A DNA stretch of 52,193 nt from DATDAW01 sp036524675. Lineage in GTDB: Bacteria; Verrucomicrobiota; Verrucomicrobiia; Chthoniobacterales; DASVRZ01. The stretch covers positions 1 to 52,193 of the forward strand of contig DATDBU010000170.1 of the NCBI GenBank assembly GCA_036524675.1. Reading direction: 5' to 3'. Both the position numbers and the translations under genes were made by a program. This document shows, in pieces, positions 24,645 through 33,873 of this stretch (positions within the stretch are counted from its first letter, which is position 1; each line of letters begins with the position of its first letter). Below the pieces are notes generated by a model. That model worked only from the letters and a program-made list of their open reading frames with translations. It did not search any database and had not been told where the DNA came from.

Positions 24645-25592
24645 CTATTTGTCTACACGCACGTAGCGATTGTTAAGATAGGTGAGCGTCAAAATGAAAA
24701 CGAAGAGGAAGAGCCCCAGCGCACAGGCATAGCCGAACTCACCCGCGGCAAACGCTTTGGAAAACATCCACAAGCCAGGCACCATCCCTTTCTGCCCAGG
24801 ACCGCCGTTGCCCCCGAGAAGGAGGTACTGCAACCCGTAGCTCTGGAGCGTCCCGATAACCAGCAACACGAGGCTGATACGGACCTGCGTCATAATTAGC
24901 GGGAATTCGATGCACCAAAACTTTTGCAACGAATTCACACCGTCGAGCTGTGCAGCCTCGTAGACTTCGGTGCCGATGGATTGCAGACCCGCTAGATAGA
25001 TAAGTACTCCCACGGCGCCGATCCACGGGAAGCCCCAGATAATCAGCGAAGGAATAATCAGCCCCGGTGTCCCCAACCACGCGATAGGAACGTCCGCAAA
25101 GAAAACGCCCCAATGGAAAAGCTTATCCAGATCCACCAGGAAGCCTTTGATACCGGTTGCGTCGAGAAAATGATTGAGCACACCCTGTGTTGGATCAAAA
25201 AAGAACTTCCAAATGAACAGCACAACCAGCGACGGAACGATCATCGGCAGCACCACCAGGACACGATAGTTGTACTGCCACCGCTCGCTTTTCAGACGAT
25301 GAATGCACACTGCCATGAAGATGGATGGAACCATCTTGACCATGTTAGCCAGCACAAGGATGCCAATGGTTACAAAGCTGTTCCAGAATACCTTGTCAGC
25401 CAGGATGTTCTTGAAGTTGGCTAACCCGATGAATTCTTTGGCATCGCCGCCAGACCAGCGAAAAAAGCTGTGATAAACCGTGCTGAACGCCGGTGCGTAA
25501 GAGAAAATCCCGATCAAAAGCAACGACGGAACGAGAAACAGATAAATTTTCCACTCATAGAGAGCTTTGCGTTTGCTAATGGCGGCTGGCAT
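24645..25592 (-). CDS. Sugar ABC transporter permease (MalF-like)
   Basis: A 315-residue inner-membrane permease. It begins with basic residues and YLFLVPSLLLIGIFSYAPAFSTVYHSFF, and carries the coupling loop YEAAQLDGVNSLQKFWCIEF (about 219-238). It forms the channel with the MalG-like protein. It starts 9 bp after the binding-protein gene, so the three are one operon. Substrate unknown, but the family handles mono- and oligosaccharides. Confidence 0.92.
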   Translation of the reverse strand: MPAAISKRKALYEWKIYLFLVPSLLLIGIFSYAPAFSTVYHSFFRWSGGDAKEFIGLANFKNILADKVFWNSFVTIGILVLANMVKMVPSIFMAVCIHRLKSERWQYNYRVLVVLPMIVPSLVVLFIWKFFFDPTQGVLNHFLDATGIKGFLVDLDKLFHWGVFFADVPIAWLGTPGLIIPSLIIWGFPWIGAVGVLIYLAGLQSIGTEVYEAAQLDGVNSLQKFWCIEFPLIMTQVRISLVLLVIGTLQSYGLQYLLLGGNGGPGQKGMVPGLWMFSKAFAAGEFGYACALGLFLFVFILTLTYLNNRYVRVDK

Positions 25593-25601
25593 GATGAAAG
25601 G

Positions 25602-27215
25602 TCAGGGAGCGGTATTGTTGGCCTTGGAATTCAAGACCATATTCGTATAAATGAGAGTGCGTTCGCTGGCATCGGCGCCCTGAAGGGCTATATCCGCTTT
25701 GTGTTGTGCTTCAGCATTCTCCGGATGCTTGCGGGCAAGCCAAAGAAACGACGCTACCTGGGTATCGGACCGCTGAACAATGTCAGCCTGGGCTCGGCGG
25801 TTGCGCTGGAGATCGGAAACCCAGGCCCTCTCATAGCTCTTGCTCGTTGCCGCGATGAAACGGTCGACGCTGCCGTAGCTGCTTACCAGGTTATGCATAT
25901 TGGAGTCCACAATGCCTCCCACATCGGCTCCGCCTTCGAGGTAGGAAAAGCCGGCAACATAGCCATTCGGGTTGGGAAGGAATGGCGCGGCATCCGGCGA
26001 GGTTTTCGTTCCCATCACGGATGGAATCCAACCGCTACGGTCCGTCCAAATTTGCCCGCCAGGAACACTGCCAAGAAACTGAAGAAAATCCCTCGTCTCT
26101 TCCGGATGCTTCGTATCGCGCGGAATTCCGAGAACCGTTCCAGCATTGCTTCCCTCGGCGTCTGCGATACTCCCATAAGTAAACCGCCCGTAAACAGGAT
26201 GGTCCGGCGCCGGATACGGAATGGATCCAACGCCGATCCGAAACGGAGATTCCTGGCGAATACTGGTCGCGTCCCAACTTCCCGTCGTGATCATGACCGC
26301 GCCGCGTTGAACGAACAGAAGCATGGCGTCGTCCCGCAGCAACTGCATGAACCCCGGTTGCATGTACTGAGCGACTTCACGCATAAGGGTCAACCCGGAC
26401 TTCGCATCCGGCGTATCGAGACTCCATTGTTTATGAAGCAATCTATCGGCCAACATGGACGCCGGAGTGACCAGCATCCCCGTCGGCGTTAGGCGCTCCC
26501 TTAGCTTTTGCGTCTGGCTCGTAAAAAGAGCCTGCATCAGAATTCCGCCATTGTATTTGGAGCCGGCAATAGGAACCATCCGCACATGCTTTTCCGCCGC
26601 GTATTCCTGTGTGCGTTTGCAAAGAGCGATCAACTCGTCGTAGGTTTGCGGCACCCTCTCGCTCCCGGTGATCTCACGAAGCAGATCGAGATTGTAAAAC
26701 ATTCGAAACGACTTCCCGGATATGGGCACGCCGTAAAATTCGACAAGGTTCGGGTAATAACCTCCCTGCATGCCATCAGCGAATGTGTCGCGAAGGGGTT
26801 TGCCCTCGAAAGGGGTACCGTCGTTATACGGATTCGGCCGGTCAGCAAGCTCGGACAATGGCGTAAAAAACCGAGCCAGCCGTTCGTCATTCATTCCAAT
26901 GCCCAACTGGATGAGATCGGGCGGAGTCCCCCCGACGAGCTGCGTTACGAGCCAGTTGCCATAAATTCTTTCCGGTATGGGGATCTGGGTAATGCGGACA
27001 TTTGGATGGCGCCGGCTATATTCGTTGGCGAGAGCTTCAAAGGCTGCACGAGGGCCGTTCTCGAGCTGCCAATGCGCGATTCGCAGTTCGACTACCTTGC
27101 TGCCGTCCACCGAGGATTTACTCTGAAATCGGATAAAGACGATGCGCGCAATGGCGATAAGGAAGCAGACAGCCAGCAGGCCAATGCCGATGGTATTTAG
27201 GATTCGTTCTCGCAT
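25602..27215 (-). CDS. Membrane-anchored extracellular sugar-binding protein
   Basis: A 537-residue solute-binding protein of the SBP_bac_1 type, from the ATG at 27215. The N-terminus RERILNTIGIGLLAVCFLIA is a hydrophobic anchor without a convincing lipobox or signal-peptidase site, so the protein may remain membrane-bound. Binding-protein motifs: ELRIAHWQLENGPRAAFEAL (about 43-62), GTPPDLIQLG and AVMITTGSWDATSI. The last 100 residues (after about 440) are an extra helical tail not usual for the family. A longer frame to 27293 overlaps the upstream TPR gene and is rejected. Confidence 0.87.
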   Translation of the reverse strand: MRERILNTIGIGLLAVCFLIAIARIVFIRFQSKSSVDGSKVVELRIAHWQLENGPRAAFEALANEYSRRHPNVRITQIPIPERIYGNWLVTQLVGGTPPDLIQLGIGMNDERLARFFTPLSELADRPNPYNDGTPFEGKPLRDTFADGMQGGYYPNLVEFYGVPISGKSFRMFYNLDLLREITGSERVPQTYDELIALCKRTQEYAAEKHVRMVPIAGSKYNGGILMQALFTSQTQKLRERLTPTGMLVTPASMLADRLLHKQWSLDTPDAKSGLTLMREVAQYMQPGFMQLLRDDAMLLFVQRGAVMITTGSWDATSIRQESPFRIGVGSIPYPAPDHPVYGRFTYGSIADAEGSNAGTVLGIPRDTKHPEETRDFLQFLGSVPGGQIWTDRSGWIPSVMGTKTSPDAAPFLPNPNGYVAGFSYLEGGADVGGIVDSNMHNLVSSYGSVDRFIAATSKSYERAWVSDLQRNRRAQADIVQRSDTQVASFLWLARKHPENAEAQHKADIALQGADASERTLIYTNMVLNSKANNTAP

Positions 27216-27249
27216 GAAGGAGAGAGTTCGCGACGCTACTAGTTGCCTA

Positions 27250-28146
27250 TTAGATGCCTGAAACCACCGCTGGACCCGGAGCAGGCGATCCATTCACGGT
27301 CGTGCCGGTTAGCGACTCCAGCCGTTTCTTCATGGTAAACGTCCGAATGTTACTCGGGTATTTGGCAATGATTCTTTTGTAGTACTCGATTGCAACCTCG
27401 CGTTTGTTCTCAGTCCGGGCCAGTTCGGCGATGATTACCCAGGCAGCCATCTCGGTTTGCCAGCGTGTAATCCCCTCCTTGTCGGCCAGAAGGAAATGTT
27501 CCAAAGCTTTTTCGTCGGAGATGTCGAGGTCGAGACATGCCTGGCCGGCGTTAATGTGGAACTCTCGTTTACCCATCGACGTGTTAAGAGAGTTACCTAG
27601 CGTCTCCAGACTCGCGAGCCGTTTGAGGCGTTCCTCTTTCGAAACATCTTCGTAAAGATCAAGGAGAACCAGGTGGCTGGCAGCACGCTCGGCAACTACA
27701 TCGCCGGGAAACCGGGCAAGAAGATCGCGATAAACACGCCGCGCCGCCTCGTAATTAGGAGGATCGAGAAAAACCTGCTCAATGCGGCCGATGAAATATT
27801 GAGCAAAAACAGCAATCGTATCAGAATCGTTTTCGCGGACTAATTTTTCGAAAATTGCACCTGCTTCAGTGATGTTGCTTTGAGCACGCGGCTGCCGGTT
27901 GAGAAGCGTTATGGCTTCGCCTAGGAGGCGTTCGCGTTCAGCGATACCCGGCTTTCCAGCGAGTTTACCAAAGTGAACATTGGCTTCGTTGAACCGAAAA
28001 GTAGCCCCTTTCTCCCATGCCTGATCGATCTCTTCGGAAGGCGTTGCTCCAGTTTCGGATGCTGCGCATAAATTCAACCCGTGCGCGAAAACAGCCGCGC
28101 ACACGCAGGCAAACAGGTGTCTGGTCGGGAGATGGAGTGGGAACAT
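27250..28146 (-). CDS. Exported TPR-type helical repeat protein
   Basis: A 298-residue protein with a signal peptide (LFACVCAAVFAHGLNLCAA near the N-terminus). The mature part is helical with TPR-like units, for example NYEAARRVYRDLLARFPGD (about 132-150) and KREVAIEYYKRIIAKYPSN (about 250-268). It sits 34 bp upstream of the sugar-binding protein and is probably the first gene of that operon, suggesting a periplasmic role linked to sugar uptake; this link is inference. No enzymatic motif. Confidence 0.78.
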   Translation of the reverse strand: MFPLHLPTRHLFACVCAAVFAHGLNLCAASETGATPSEEIDQAWEKGATFRFNEANVHFGKLAGKPGIAERERLLGEAITLLNRQPRAQSNITEAGAIFEKLVRENDSDTIAVFAQYFIGRIEQVFLDPPNYEAARRVYRDLLARFPGDVVAERAASHLVLLDLYEDVSKEERLKRLASLETLGNSLNTSMGKREFHINAGQACLDLDISDEKALEHFLLADKEGITRWQTEMAAWVIIAELARTENKREVAIEYYKRIIAKYPSNIRTFTMKKRLESLTGTTVNGSPAPGPAVVSGI

Positions 28147-28258
28147 TCGGGGGAGATGGGGATCAAACGATAACAGAAACAGGTAAACCGGGGCTCATCA
28201 AGTCGGCTCTTGCCAGTTTGTCGAGTTTTTTTGTAGGTCAAACGTGAAACGAGCGGCC

Positions 28259-29467
28259 TCACGGTCGCTCGGCATCATTCACAGCATCGATGAGAAGACG
28301 CAAACGCCCAAAATTGCGCCGGTGCGGAGCGAGGATCAAGCGCGGCATGGCGGCAAGAACCGGCTCGTTTGCCTCCACGGGAAGTGCGTCTCCCTGGACG
28401 ATCTTTTCACCCTGGAGCAAATCGACAAAATCATTTTCGATTTTTTCAATGGCAGCCGGAGTGATCCGATGCTGAAGGCGGAAGACCAATTTGTGCCCAA
28501 CCCACCGCGAGGAATGGTAATTCCGATAGAACTTCCGAATTTCGTCCACGGCCGCGTCCACGCTGTCAGTGATTTTGAAAAGGTGAAAATCGTCCACGGA
28601 AACAAGACCGAGGTTCAGCAGATATTTCGCCATGAATTCGAGCCATGTCTCCCAGTAACGGCCGCCCGGTTTGTTCACGAGCACGACGGGGATGATCCGC
28701 GCTTTACCGGTTTGCATCAGGGTGAGACATTCAAAACCCTCGTCCATCGTGCCAAAACCGCCGGGAAACAGGGCTACTGCATGGGTTTCTTTCACGAAAA
28801 CGAGCTTTCGCGTGAAGAAATAATTGAAATTTAGCAGCTTGGAATCGCCGTCGATCCATTTGTTCGCCCGCTGCTCGAACGGCAAACGGATGTTAAGCCC
28901 GAAACTGTGCTCGCGGCCGGCCCCTTCGTTCGCCGCACCCATAATTCCGTCACCACCACCGGTCATGACCATGAAATTATGCAGCACCATTTTCCGGGAG
29001 AACTCCACAGCACATTGATATTCGGGCACTTCCGGAGGGGTCCGCGCCGAACCGAAGATCGCGATCTTGCGCAGGCCATGATACGGCGCAAAGACTTTGG
29101 ACGAGTACCGCAGCTCTTTAAGTGAACGATTAAACAACTTCAAATCGGCATCGCCGATCTCGTCGTCCGACATCCGCAACGCAGTCGCAATCATTTCTTC
29201 GATCAATTCCGGATTCTTCGCATGCCCCCAATCCTTCACGAGTTGTTTGATCCGCTCGTCGAACTCCGGTTTTCCAGTGGAATTAAAAACGGCCGAATGT
29301 CCGTGGCCAGCGACTCCTGTAAGCTCTTGCACGGGGCGAATGATTACTCGTTTGACCGGAAACGCACGGATTTTTTGCCGCCGTTGCCCAATGATCTGCC
29401 CGAACGCAACGCAGTCCTTGCCTATTTTTCCAAAGTCTCTAGCTTCGACTCCCCCCTGATCTTCCAA
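28259..29467 (-). CDS. LOG family protein (possible lysine decarboxylase fold)
   Basis: A Rossmann-fold protein of the LOG/TIGR00730 family; characterised members hydrolyse nucleoside 5'-monophosphates to free base and ribose phosphate. Motifs: MTGGGDGIMGAANEGA (about 165-180) and LFPGGFGTMDEGFE (about 233-246), which carry the substrate-binding Arg/Glu set. At 402 residues it is much longer than plant LOG proteins, with helical extensions on both sides. The start at 29467 is TTG and the first 45 residues look unconserved; a GTG at 29332 is a plausible alternative. Divergent from aroF. Confidence 0.85.
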   Translation of the reverse strand: MEDQGGVEARDFGKIGKDCVAFGQIIGQRRQKIRAFPVKRVIIRPVQELTGVAGHGHSAVFNSTGKPEFDERIKQLVKDWGHAKNPELIEEMIATALRMSDDEIGDADLKLFNRSLKELRYSSKVFAPYHGLRKIAIFGSARTPPEVPEYQCAVEFSRKMVLHNFMVMTGGGDGIMGAANEGAGREHSFGLNIRLPFEQRANKWIDGDSKLLNFNYFFTRKLVFVKETHAVALFPGGFGTMDEGFECLTLMQTGKARIIPVVLVNKPGGRYWETWLEFMAKYLLNLGLVSVDDFHLFKITDSVDAAVDEIRKFYRNYHSSRWVGHKLVFRLQHRITPAAIEKIENDFVDLLQGEKIVQGDALPVEANEPVLAAMPRLILAPHRRNFGRLRLLIDAVNDAERP

Positions 29468-29472
29468 TTTTT

Positions 29473-30492
29473 ATGATTGTCATCATCAAACCCAATACGC
29501 CGCGCACTCTTATCGACCAGATCATCGCCGAAGTCGAAAAGCTCGGCTACGAAGCGCGCCCGATTTTTGGGATTACGCAAACCGTTATTGCCGCCATCGG
29601 CGACGAGCGCACCCATCACACGCTCGAATCGCTCAATGTCATGCCCGGAGTCGAAAGCGTGCTCCGGGTCCAGAAACGCTACAAACTGGTCAGCCGCGAA
29701 TCGCGAGCCGCGGACACCATCATCGACGTAGACGGTATCAAGATTGGTGGTGGCCATTTCGCCCTCATGGCAGGTCCATGCAGCGTCGAAAGCGAAGAGC
29801 AGATCATCAGCACCGCAAAGGCCGTCAAAGCTGCCGGCGCAACCATCTTGCGCGGAGGCGCTTACAAACCAAGAACCTCTCCATATGAATTCCAGGGACT
29901 TGGCAGGGAAGGTCTTCGTTTACTGGATCTCGCCCGCAAAGAGACCGGACTGAAAATCATCACTGAATTGCTCAGCGAAAACGACGTCGACCACGTTGCA
30001 GCCTCCGCGGACATCCTTCAAATCGGCGCGCGGAACACTCAAAATTTTGCCCTCCTCGTTGCCGCTGCGAAAACGATGAAGCCGATTTTACTCAAGCGCG
30101 GCATGAGCGAACGCATCGAAGAATGGTTGCTCGCGGCGGAATACATTTTGTCGCAGGGAAATCCCAACGTGCTGCTCTGCGAACGCGGTATCCGCACTTT
30201 CGAAACCTACACACGCAACACTCTCGATCTGGCCGCTGTTGCCATCGCGAAGAAAGAATCGCATTTGCCAGTCATCGTCGACCCCAGCCAAGGCTGCGGA
30301 CGAGCCGACCTGGTAAAAGTTCTGTGCCGTGGCGCCGTTGCCATGGGCGCCGACGGACTACTCGTCGAAGTTCATCCAAACCCTGCGGAGGCGCTCAGTG
30401 ACGGCCAGCAACAACTGGATTTGCAAGGCTTCGCAGGTCTACCCGGCGAGTTGGCCCCTTTCCTGGCAGCCGCAGGAAAGCAGGCGAACTAG
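29473..30492 (+). CDS. aroF: 3-deoxy-7-phosphoheptulonate (DAHP) synthase
   Basis: A 339-residue enzyme for the first shikimate-pathway step, condensing PEP and erythrose 4-phosphate. It has an N-terminal ferredoxin-like regulatory domain (1-75; MIVIIKPNTPRTLIDQII), then the type I-beta barrel: FALMAGPCSVES (about 97-108), LRGGAYKPRTSPYEFQG (about 126-142), LLKRGMS (about 200), CERGIRTFE (about 234) and IVDPSQGCGRADL (about 266). The N-terminal domain is the one known to mediate feedback inhibition in Thermotoga-type enzymes. aroK lies 4 kb downstream in a separate unit. Confidence 0.95.
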   Translation: MIVIIKPNTPRTLIDQIIAEVEKLGYEARPIFGITQTVIAAIGDERTHHTLESLNVMPGVESVLRVQKRYKLVSRESRAADTIIDVDGIKIGGGHFALMAGPCSVESEEQIISTAKAVKAAGATILRGGAYKPRTSPYEFQGLGREGLRLLDLARKETGLKIITELLSENDVDHVAASADILQIGARNTQNFALLVAAAKTMKPILLKRGMSERIEEWLLAAEYILSQGNPNVLLCERGIRTFETYTRNTLDLAAVAIAKKESHLPVIVDPSQGCGRADLVKVLCRGAVAMGADGLLVEVHPNPAEALSDGQQQLDLQGFAGLPGELAPFLAAAGKQAN

Positions 30493-30499
30493 GGAATTT

Positions 30500-30567
30500 C
30501 AGAACGCAGAACGCAGAAGGCAGGAAAACAATATTTCGTTCTCCATTCTGACATCTGACATCTGACT
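30500..30567. repeat. Heptamer two-arm spacer (CAGAACG / TCTGACA type)
   Basis: Left arm: CAGAACG, CAGAACG, CAGAAGG, CAGGAAA (30500-30527). Right arm: TCTGACA, TCTGACA, TCTGACT (30547-30567). The arms are only partly complementary (CAGA against TCTG in every unit). It fills the gap between the aroF stop and the next ATG, ending 4 bp before it. Confidence 0.75.
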
Positions 30568-30571
30568 TCCC

Positions 30572-31426
30572 ATGACCAGGGCTCTCATCGTTGGTTGCGG
30601 ATATCTTGGACGTGAAGTGGCGTCCCGATTATTCGTCCAGGGCTGGGACGTTACGGCATGGACACAATCCGCGGCGTCTGCGGCCGTGGAAGGGCAAAAG
30701 GGCTTTCGTGTCTCGGCTGTAGATGTCACGGACCTGGATTGGGTCCGAAAGACCGGCGATCGCGAAGGGGCATTGGACTGGATCATTTTCTGCGCCAGCA
30801 CCAGGGGGGGCGACGCTGAACGGTATCGGAACGTTTATCTGCATGGAGCTGCAAATTTGATCCGTGGCTTGTGTTTCGGTCGGATTCTTTTTACCAGCAG
30901 CACCTCGGTCTTTGGGCAAACGGACGGAAGCAATATCACGGAGGAAATGCCCGTTTCACCCGCCACGGAAACGGCGGAAGTTCTCGCCGAGACCGAGCGG
31001 TTGATCCTCTCAAGGAATGGGGTAGTCGCCAGGCTTGGGGGTATCTACAGCGCCGAGCGCTGCGCCCTCCTACGACAATTCCAGGCCGGCCAAATCACAT
31101 CGACCGATGACCGTTGGCTCAACACGATCCATCGCGACGACGCGGTCTCGGCGATATCCACCATCCTCGATTCGGTCCGCGGCCAGGATATTTTCCACGT
31201 GACCGATAACGGTAACGTTACACACCGGCAGGCCGTCGAATTTTTGCAAAACCAAACGAACATCGCCTCTCTGCCCTTTCCTCCGGAAGAAAAAAAGCTG
31301 CATGCCCCTCCCAACCGTCGTCGCGGCCGAACTAACAAACGTGTTTCCAATGCAAAACTGCGGTCTCTTGGTTGGCAATCGAAGTTTCCCACGTTTCTCG
31401 ATGGCCTAAAGTCGCTCTTGACTTAG
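30572..31426 (+). CDS. NAD-dependent epimerase/dehydratase-like protein
   Basis: A 284-residue extended-SDR protein. The N-terminal NAD motif is LIVGCGYLGREVA (about 5-17, GxGxxG form). SSTSVFG (about 109-115) carries the catalytic-Ser region, but the usual YxxxK is replaced by a segment ETAEVLAETERLIL with no Tyr, and ARLGGIYSAER matches the YeeZ-like subgroup. Catalysis is therefore uncertain. The C-terminus is basic (RRRGRTNKRVSNAKL), fitting a short substrate-binding lobe. It is separated from aroF only by a repeat spacer and may be co-transcribed. Confidence 0.8.
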   Translation: MTRALIVGCGYLGREVASRLFVQGWDVTAWTQSAASAAVEGQKGFRVSAVDVTDLDWVRKTGDREGALDWIIFCASTRGGDAERYRNVYLHGAANLIRGLCFGRILFTSSTSVFGQTDGSNITEEMPVSPATETAEVLAETERLILSRNGVVARLGGIYSAERCALLRQFQAGQITSTDDRWLNTIHRDDAVSAISTILDSVRGQDIFHVTDNGNVTHRQAVEFLQNQTNIASLPFPPEEKKLHAPPNRRRGRTNKRVSNAKLRSLGWQSKFPTFLDGLKSLLT

Positions 31427-31444
31427 GGAAGCACTGATTCAATT

Positions 31445-31517
31445 CGCAGATGGACGCAGATTTTCTAAAACCCTCGATTCAGGCCTTCAAAAATCTGCGA
31501 AATCTGTGAAATCTGCG
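31445..31517. repeat. Nonamer inverted-repeat spacer between convergent genes
   Basis: The right arm is three 9-mers AAATCTGCG, AAATCTGTG, AAATCTGCG (31491-31517); the left arm contains CGCAGAT and CGCAGATTTT (31445-31464). A 10-bp stem CGCAGATTTT/AAAATCTGCG can form. It lies between the converging epimerase-like and gdh genes, so it could also help termination. The unit is 9 bp rather than 7. Confidence 0.72.
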
Positions 31518-31520
31518 GAC

Positions 31521-32783
31521 TTAAGGAAATAGCCCGCGATCGACCTTTGCTTTTGCCACACGCTCGACGCCGATAGCCATCGCAGCCATACGGTGTGAAA
31601 TTTTTTGCTCCCTGGAGCGCTTCATGACGTGCGCAAACGCACTTTCCAGAATCCGGAAAAGTTTGTCCGCCACTTCGGTTTCGTTCCAGAAAAAGTATTG
31701 CAGCGATTGCACCCACTCAAAATACGACACGATCACACCGCCGGCATTGCAAAGGATGTCGGGAATGACGAAAACCTCGTCTTTGCGTTGATCGAGAATA
31801 ATATCCGCGTCTGGGGTCGTTGGGCCGTTCGCGCCTTCGGCCAGGACGCGACATTTGATGCGGCCGGCGTTTGCCCCAGTAATTACCCCGCCGAGCGCCG
31901 CAGGAATGAGAACGGTGCACGGCATTTCAAGCATGAGATTCGGGTCGATCGGATCGGCTTCAGTAAAACCGCGCAGATCGCCGTGCCGCGCGACATGCGC
32001 GTCCGCGGCAACCACATCGATACCGTCTTCTTTGTAAAAAGCCGCATGAGCATCGCTGATCCCGATGATTTTCATTCCGCCCTTCATCGCTAATGACAGC
32101 GCGGTCACAGATCCGACGTTGCCAAACCCCTGAACAATCGCCGTTCCCTCCTGTGGTTGCATTTTGAGAACGTTCAGCGCCCGCTCGGTCAGGTAGGCGA
32201 TGCCGCGCCCTGTCGCTTCCCGACGTCCGGCAGTGCCGCCAATGGAAACGGGTTTACCGGTGACGATTTCCGGAACGGTGTGCCCTCGGAAAACCGAATA
32301 CGTGTCCATGAACCATGCCATCACCTGCTCGTTTGTCCCAACGTCGGGGCCCATGATATCGGTTTGAGGTCCGACAAATGGAATCATTTCCTGCAAATAA
32401 CGCCGGCTCAGCCTTTCGAGTTCGTTGCGGCTCAGAATCCGTGGGTCGACTGTAATACCGCCTTTTGCCCCGCCGTAGGGTAGGCCCGTAAGAGCGCATT
32501 TCCAGCTCATCCACATGGCCAGCGCGGTGACTTCGCCCATCGTGACAGACGGGTGAAATCGCGTTCCACCTTTGGTCGGGCCGAGCGAGAGGTGATGCTG
32601 CACGCGGTAGCCGTGGAAAACTTCGGTCCGTCCATCGTCCATATGAATGGGCAAAGTAACCGTGATCGCGCGTTTCGGATAAAGGAGCCGTGCCCGAGCA
32701 TCGAGGCTCAGATTAAGAAAATCTGAAATGATGCGGAACTGCTCCGCTGCCATATCGAACGTCGCGTCGTGATAAATATTCAT
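31521..32783 (-). CDS. Glu/Leu/Phe/Val dehydrogenase (glutamate dehydrogenase)
   Basis: A 420-residue NAD(P)-dependent amino-acid dehydrogenase. The catalytic-Lys region MSWKCALTGLPYGGAKGGIT (about 90-109), the preceding GPTKGGTRFHP, and the nucleotide-binding motif VQGFGNVGSVTALSLA (about 210-225) identify the family; the length and motifs fit glutamate dehydrogenase best. It interconverts glutamate with 2-oxoglutarate and ammonia. The ATG at 32783 is chosen because family homology begins within 10 residues; an upstream start at 32819 adds unconserved sequence. Confidence 0.93.
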   Translation of the reverse strand: MNIYHDATFDMAAEQFRIISDFLNLSLDARARLLYPKRAITVTLPIHMDDGRTEVFHGYRVQHHLSLGPTKGGTRFHPSVTMGEVTALAMWMSWKCALTGLPYGGAKGGITVDPRILSRNELERLSRRYLQEMIPFVGPQTDIMGPDVGTNEQVMAWFMDTYSVFRGHTVPEIVTGKPVSIGGTAGRREATGRGIAYLTERALNVLKMQPQEGTAIVQGFGNVGSVTALSLAMKGGMKIIGISDAHAAFYKEDGIDVVAADAHVARHGDLRGFTEADPIDPNLMLEMPCTVLIPAALGGVITGANAGRIKCRVLAEGANGPTTPDADIILDQRKDEVFVIPDILCNAGGVIVSYFEWVQSLQYFFWNETEVADKLFRILESAFAHVMKRSREQKISHRMAAMAIGVERVAKAKVDRGLFP

Positions 32784-32874
32784 AGGGGGAATGTTTAGGG
32801 GCAGGAACCCATAGCACACGCAACTCCCTGCAGGTTCAAGAAAGCAGCTTCCGAACGGAGTTCCGCGCTGGCCC

Positions 32875-33828
32875 CTATCTCACGGAGGCCCTGGTCAAAC
32901 GATCCATGATGGCTCGTCCCAAACCCTCGGACGGGACACGCTCGGCCCAAAGTCGCGCCACAGGTGCGGCGTCCAAACGGTGAAGGCATCCGAAAAGCCG
33001 GGCGGCGGCCTCAACAAGATCTCCGGTCGGGCTGAGTAATTCGGTCGCACCGAAATCGGTTTGAACTACGGACTTGAATGCGAGAAAACCGCTTTCTCCG
33101 TGCCATTCAGGCGGGATGTCGGCAGCCGAATTTACCAACGAAAGCGATTTTCCTGGAGCATAATGGCTGGCCAACTGACCCGGAGCGGCTGCATCGCTCG
33201 AGCCCTTAATTGCATAGCCAAACTGCGAAAGCTCTTCACGTGAAACTGGACCGTCACGCAGCACGTAAATTGCCCCTTCCGAAATCTTTACGATGGTAGA
33301 TTCAATTCCGGTAATACACGGGCCGCCGTCCAGAATCAGCGGTATTTTCCCACCAAGACTCTCCATGACATGGGCAGCTTCCGTAGGGCTGATCCGCCCA
33401 AATCGGTTTGCGCTGGGAGCGGCAAGAGGCTTGCCAAACGCTTGCAAGACTTCCCGGAAAACCGGGTGCGCAGGCATCCGAACAGCAACATATGAGCTGC
33501 CTGATGTCACAAGGTCCGGAATTAAATCGCGTTTCGGCAAAACGAATGTAAGCGGCCCCGGCCAATACTTCGCCGCGATATCATGAACGAGCGGTTCGGT
33601 GACCACCGCGACTGTCTCGAGTTGTTCCCACGAATGCACGTGAACAATTAACGGATCAAAACTGGGCCGATTTTTCGCCTCGAAAATCCGGGCAACCGCT
33701 TCGGCATTCGTCGCATTCGCGGCCAGTCCATAAACGGTCTCCGTGGGTAATGCGACCACCTGATTACGAATCAGCAGATCGACCGCAGTTTCGATCGCTT
33801 GTGAGTTTGTGGAAAGAATCGACGTCAT
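32875..33828 (-). CDS. L-threonylcarbamoyladenylate synthase (Sua5/TsaC type)
   Basis: A 317-residue enzyme that makes threonylcarbamoyl-AMP from threonine, bicarbonate and ATP for the t6A37 modification of tRNA. The YrdC domain covers about 1-200 (VVALPTETVYGLAANATN, KNRPSFDPLIVHV, WPGPLTFVLP, APSANRFGRISPT). The C-terminal Sua5 domain (about 215-317) begins with SHYAPGKSL, marking the long Sua5 form rather than the short TsaC form. It follows purE by 45 bp in the same direction. Confidence 0.93.
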   Translation of the reverse strand: MTSILSTNSQAIETAVDLLIRNQVVALPTETVYGLAANATNAEAVARIFEAKNRPSFDPLIVHVHSWEQLETVAVVTEPLVHDIAAKYWPGPLTFVLPKRDLIPDLVTSGSSYVAVRMPAHPVFREVLQAFGKPLAAPSANRFGRISPTEAAHVMESLGGKIPLILDGGPCITGIESTIVKISEGAIYVLRDGPVSREELSQFGYAIKGSSDAAAPGQLASHYAPGKSLSLVNSAADIPPEWHGESGFLAFKSVVQTDFGATELLSPTGDLVEAAARLFGCLHRLDAAPVARLWAERVPSEGLGRAIMDRLTRASVR

Positions 33829-33873
33829 CGCGGGACTTACAGAACGGCGTTTCGCAACATGGGACGATTATTT

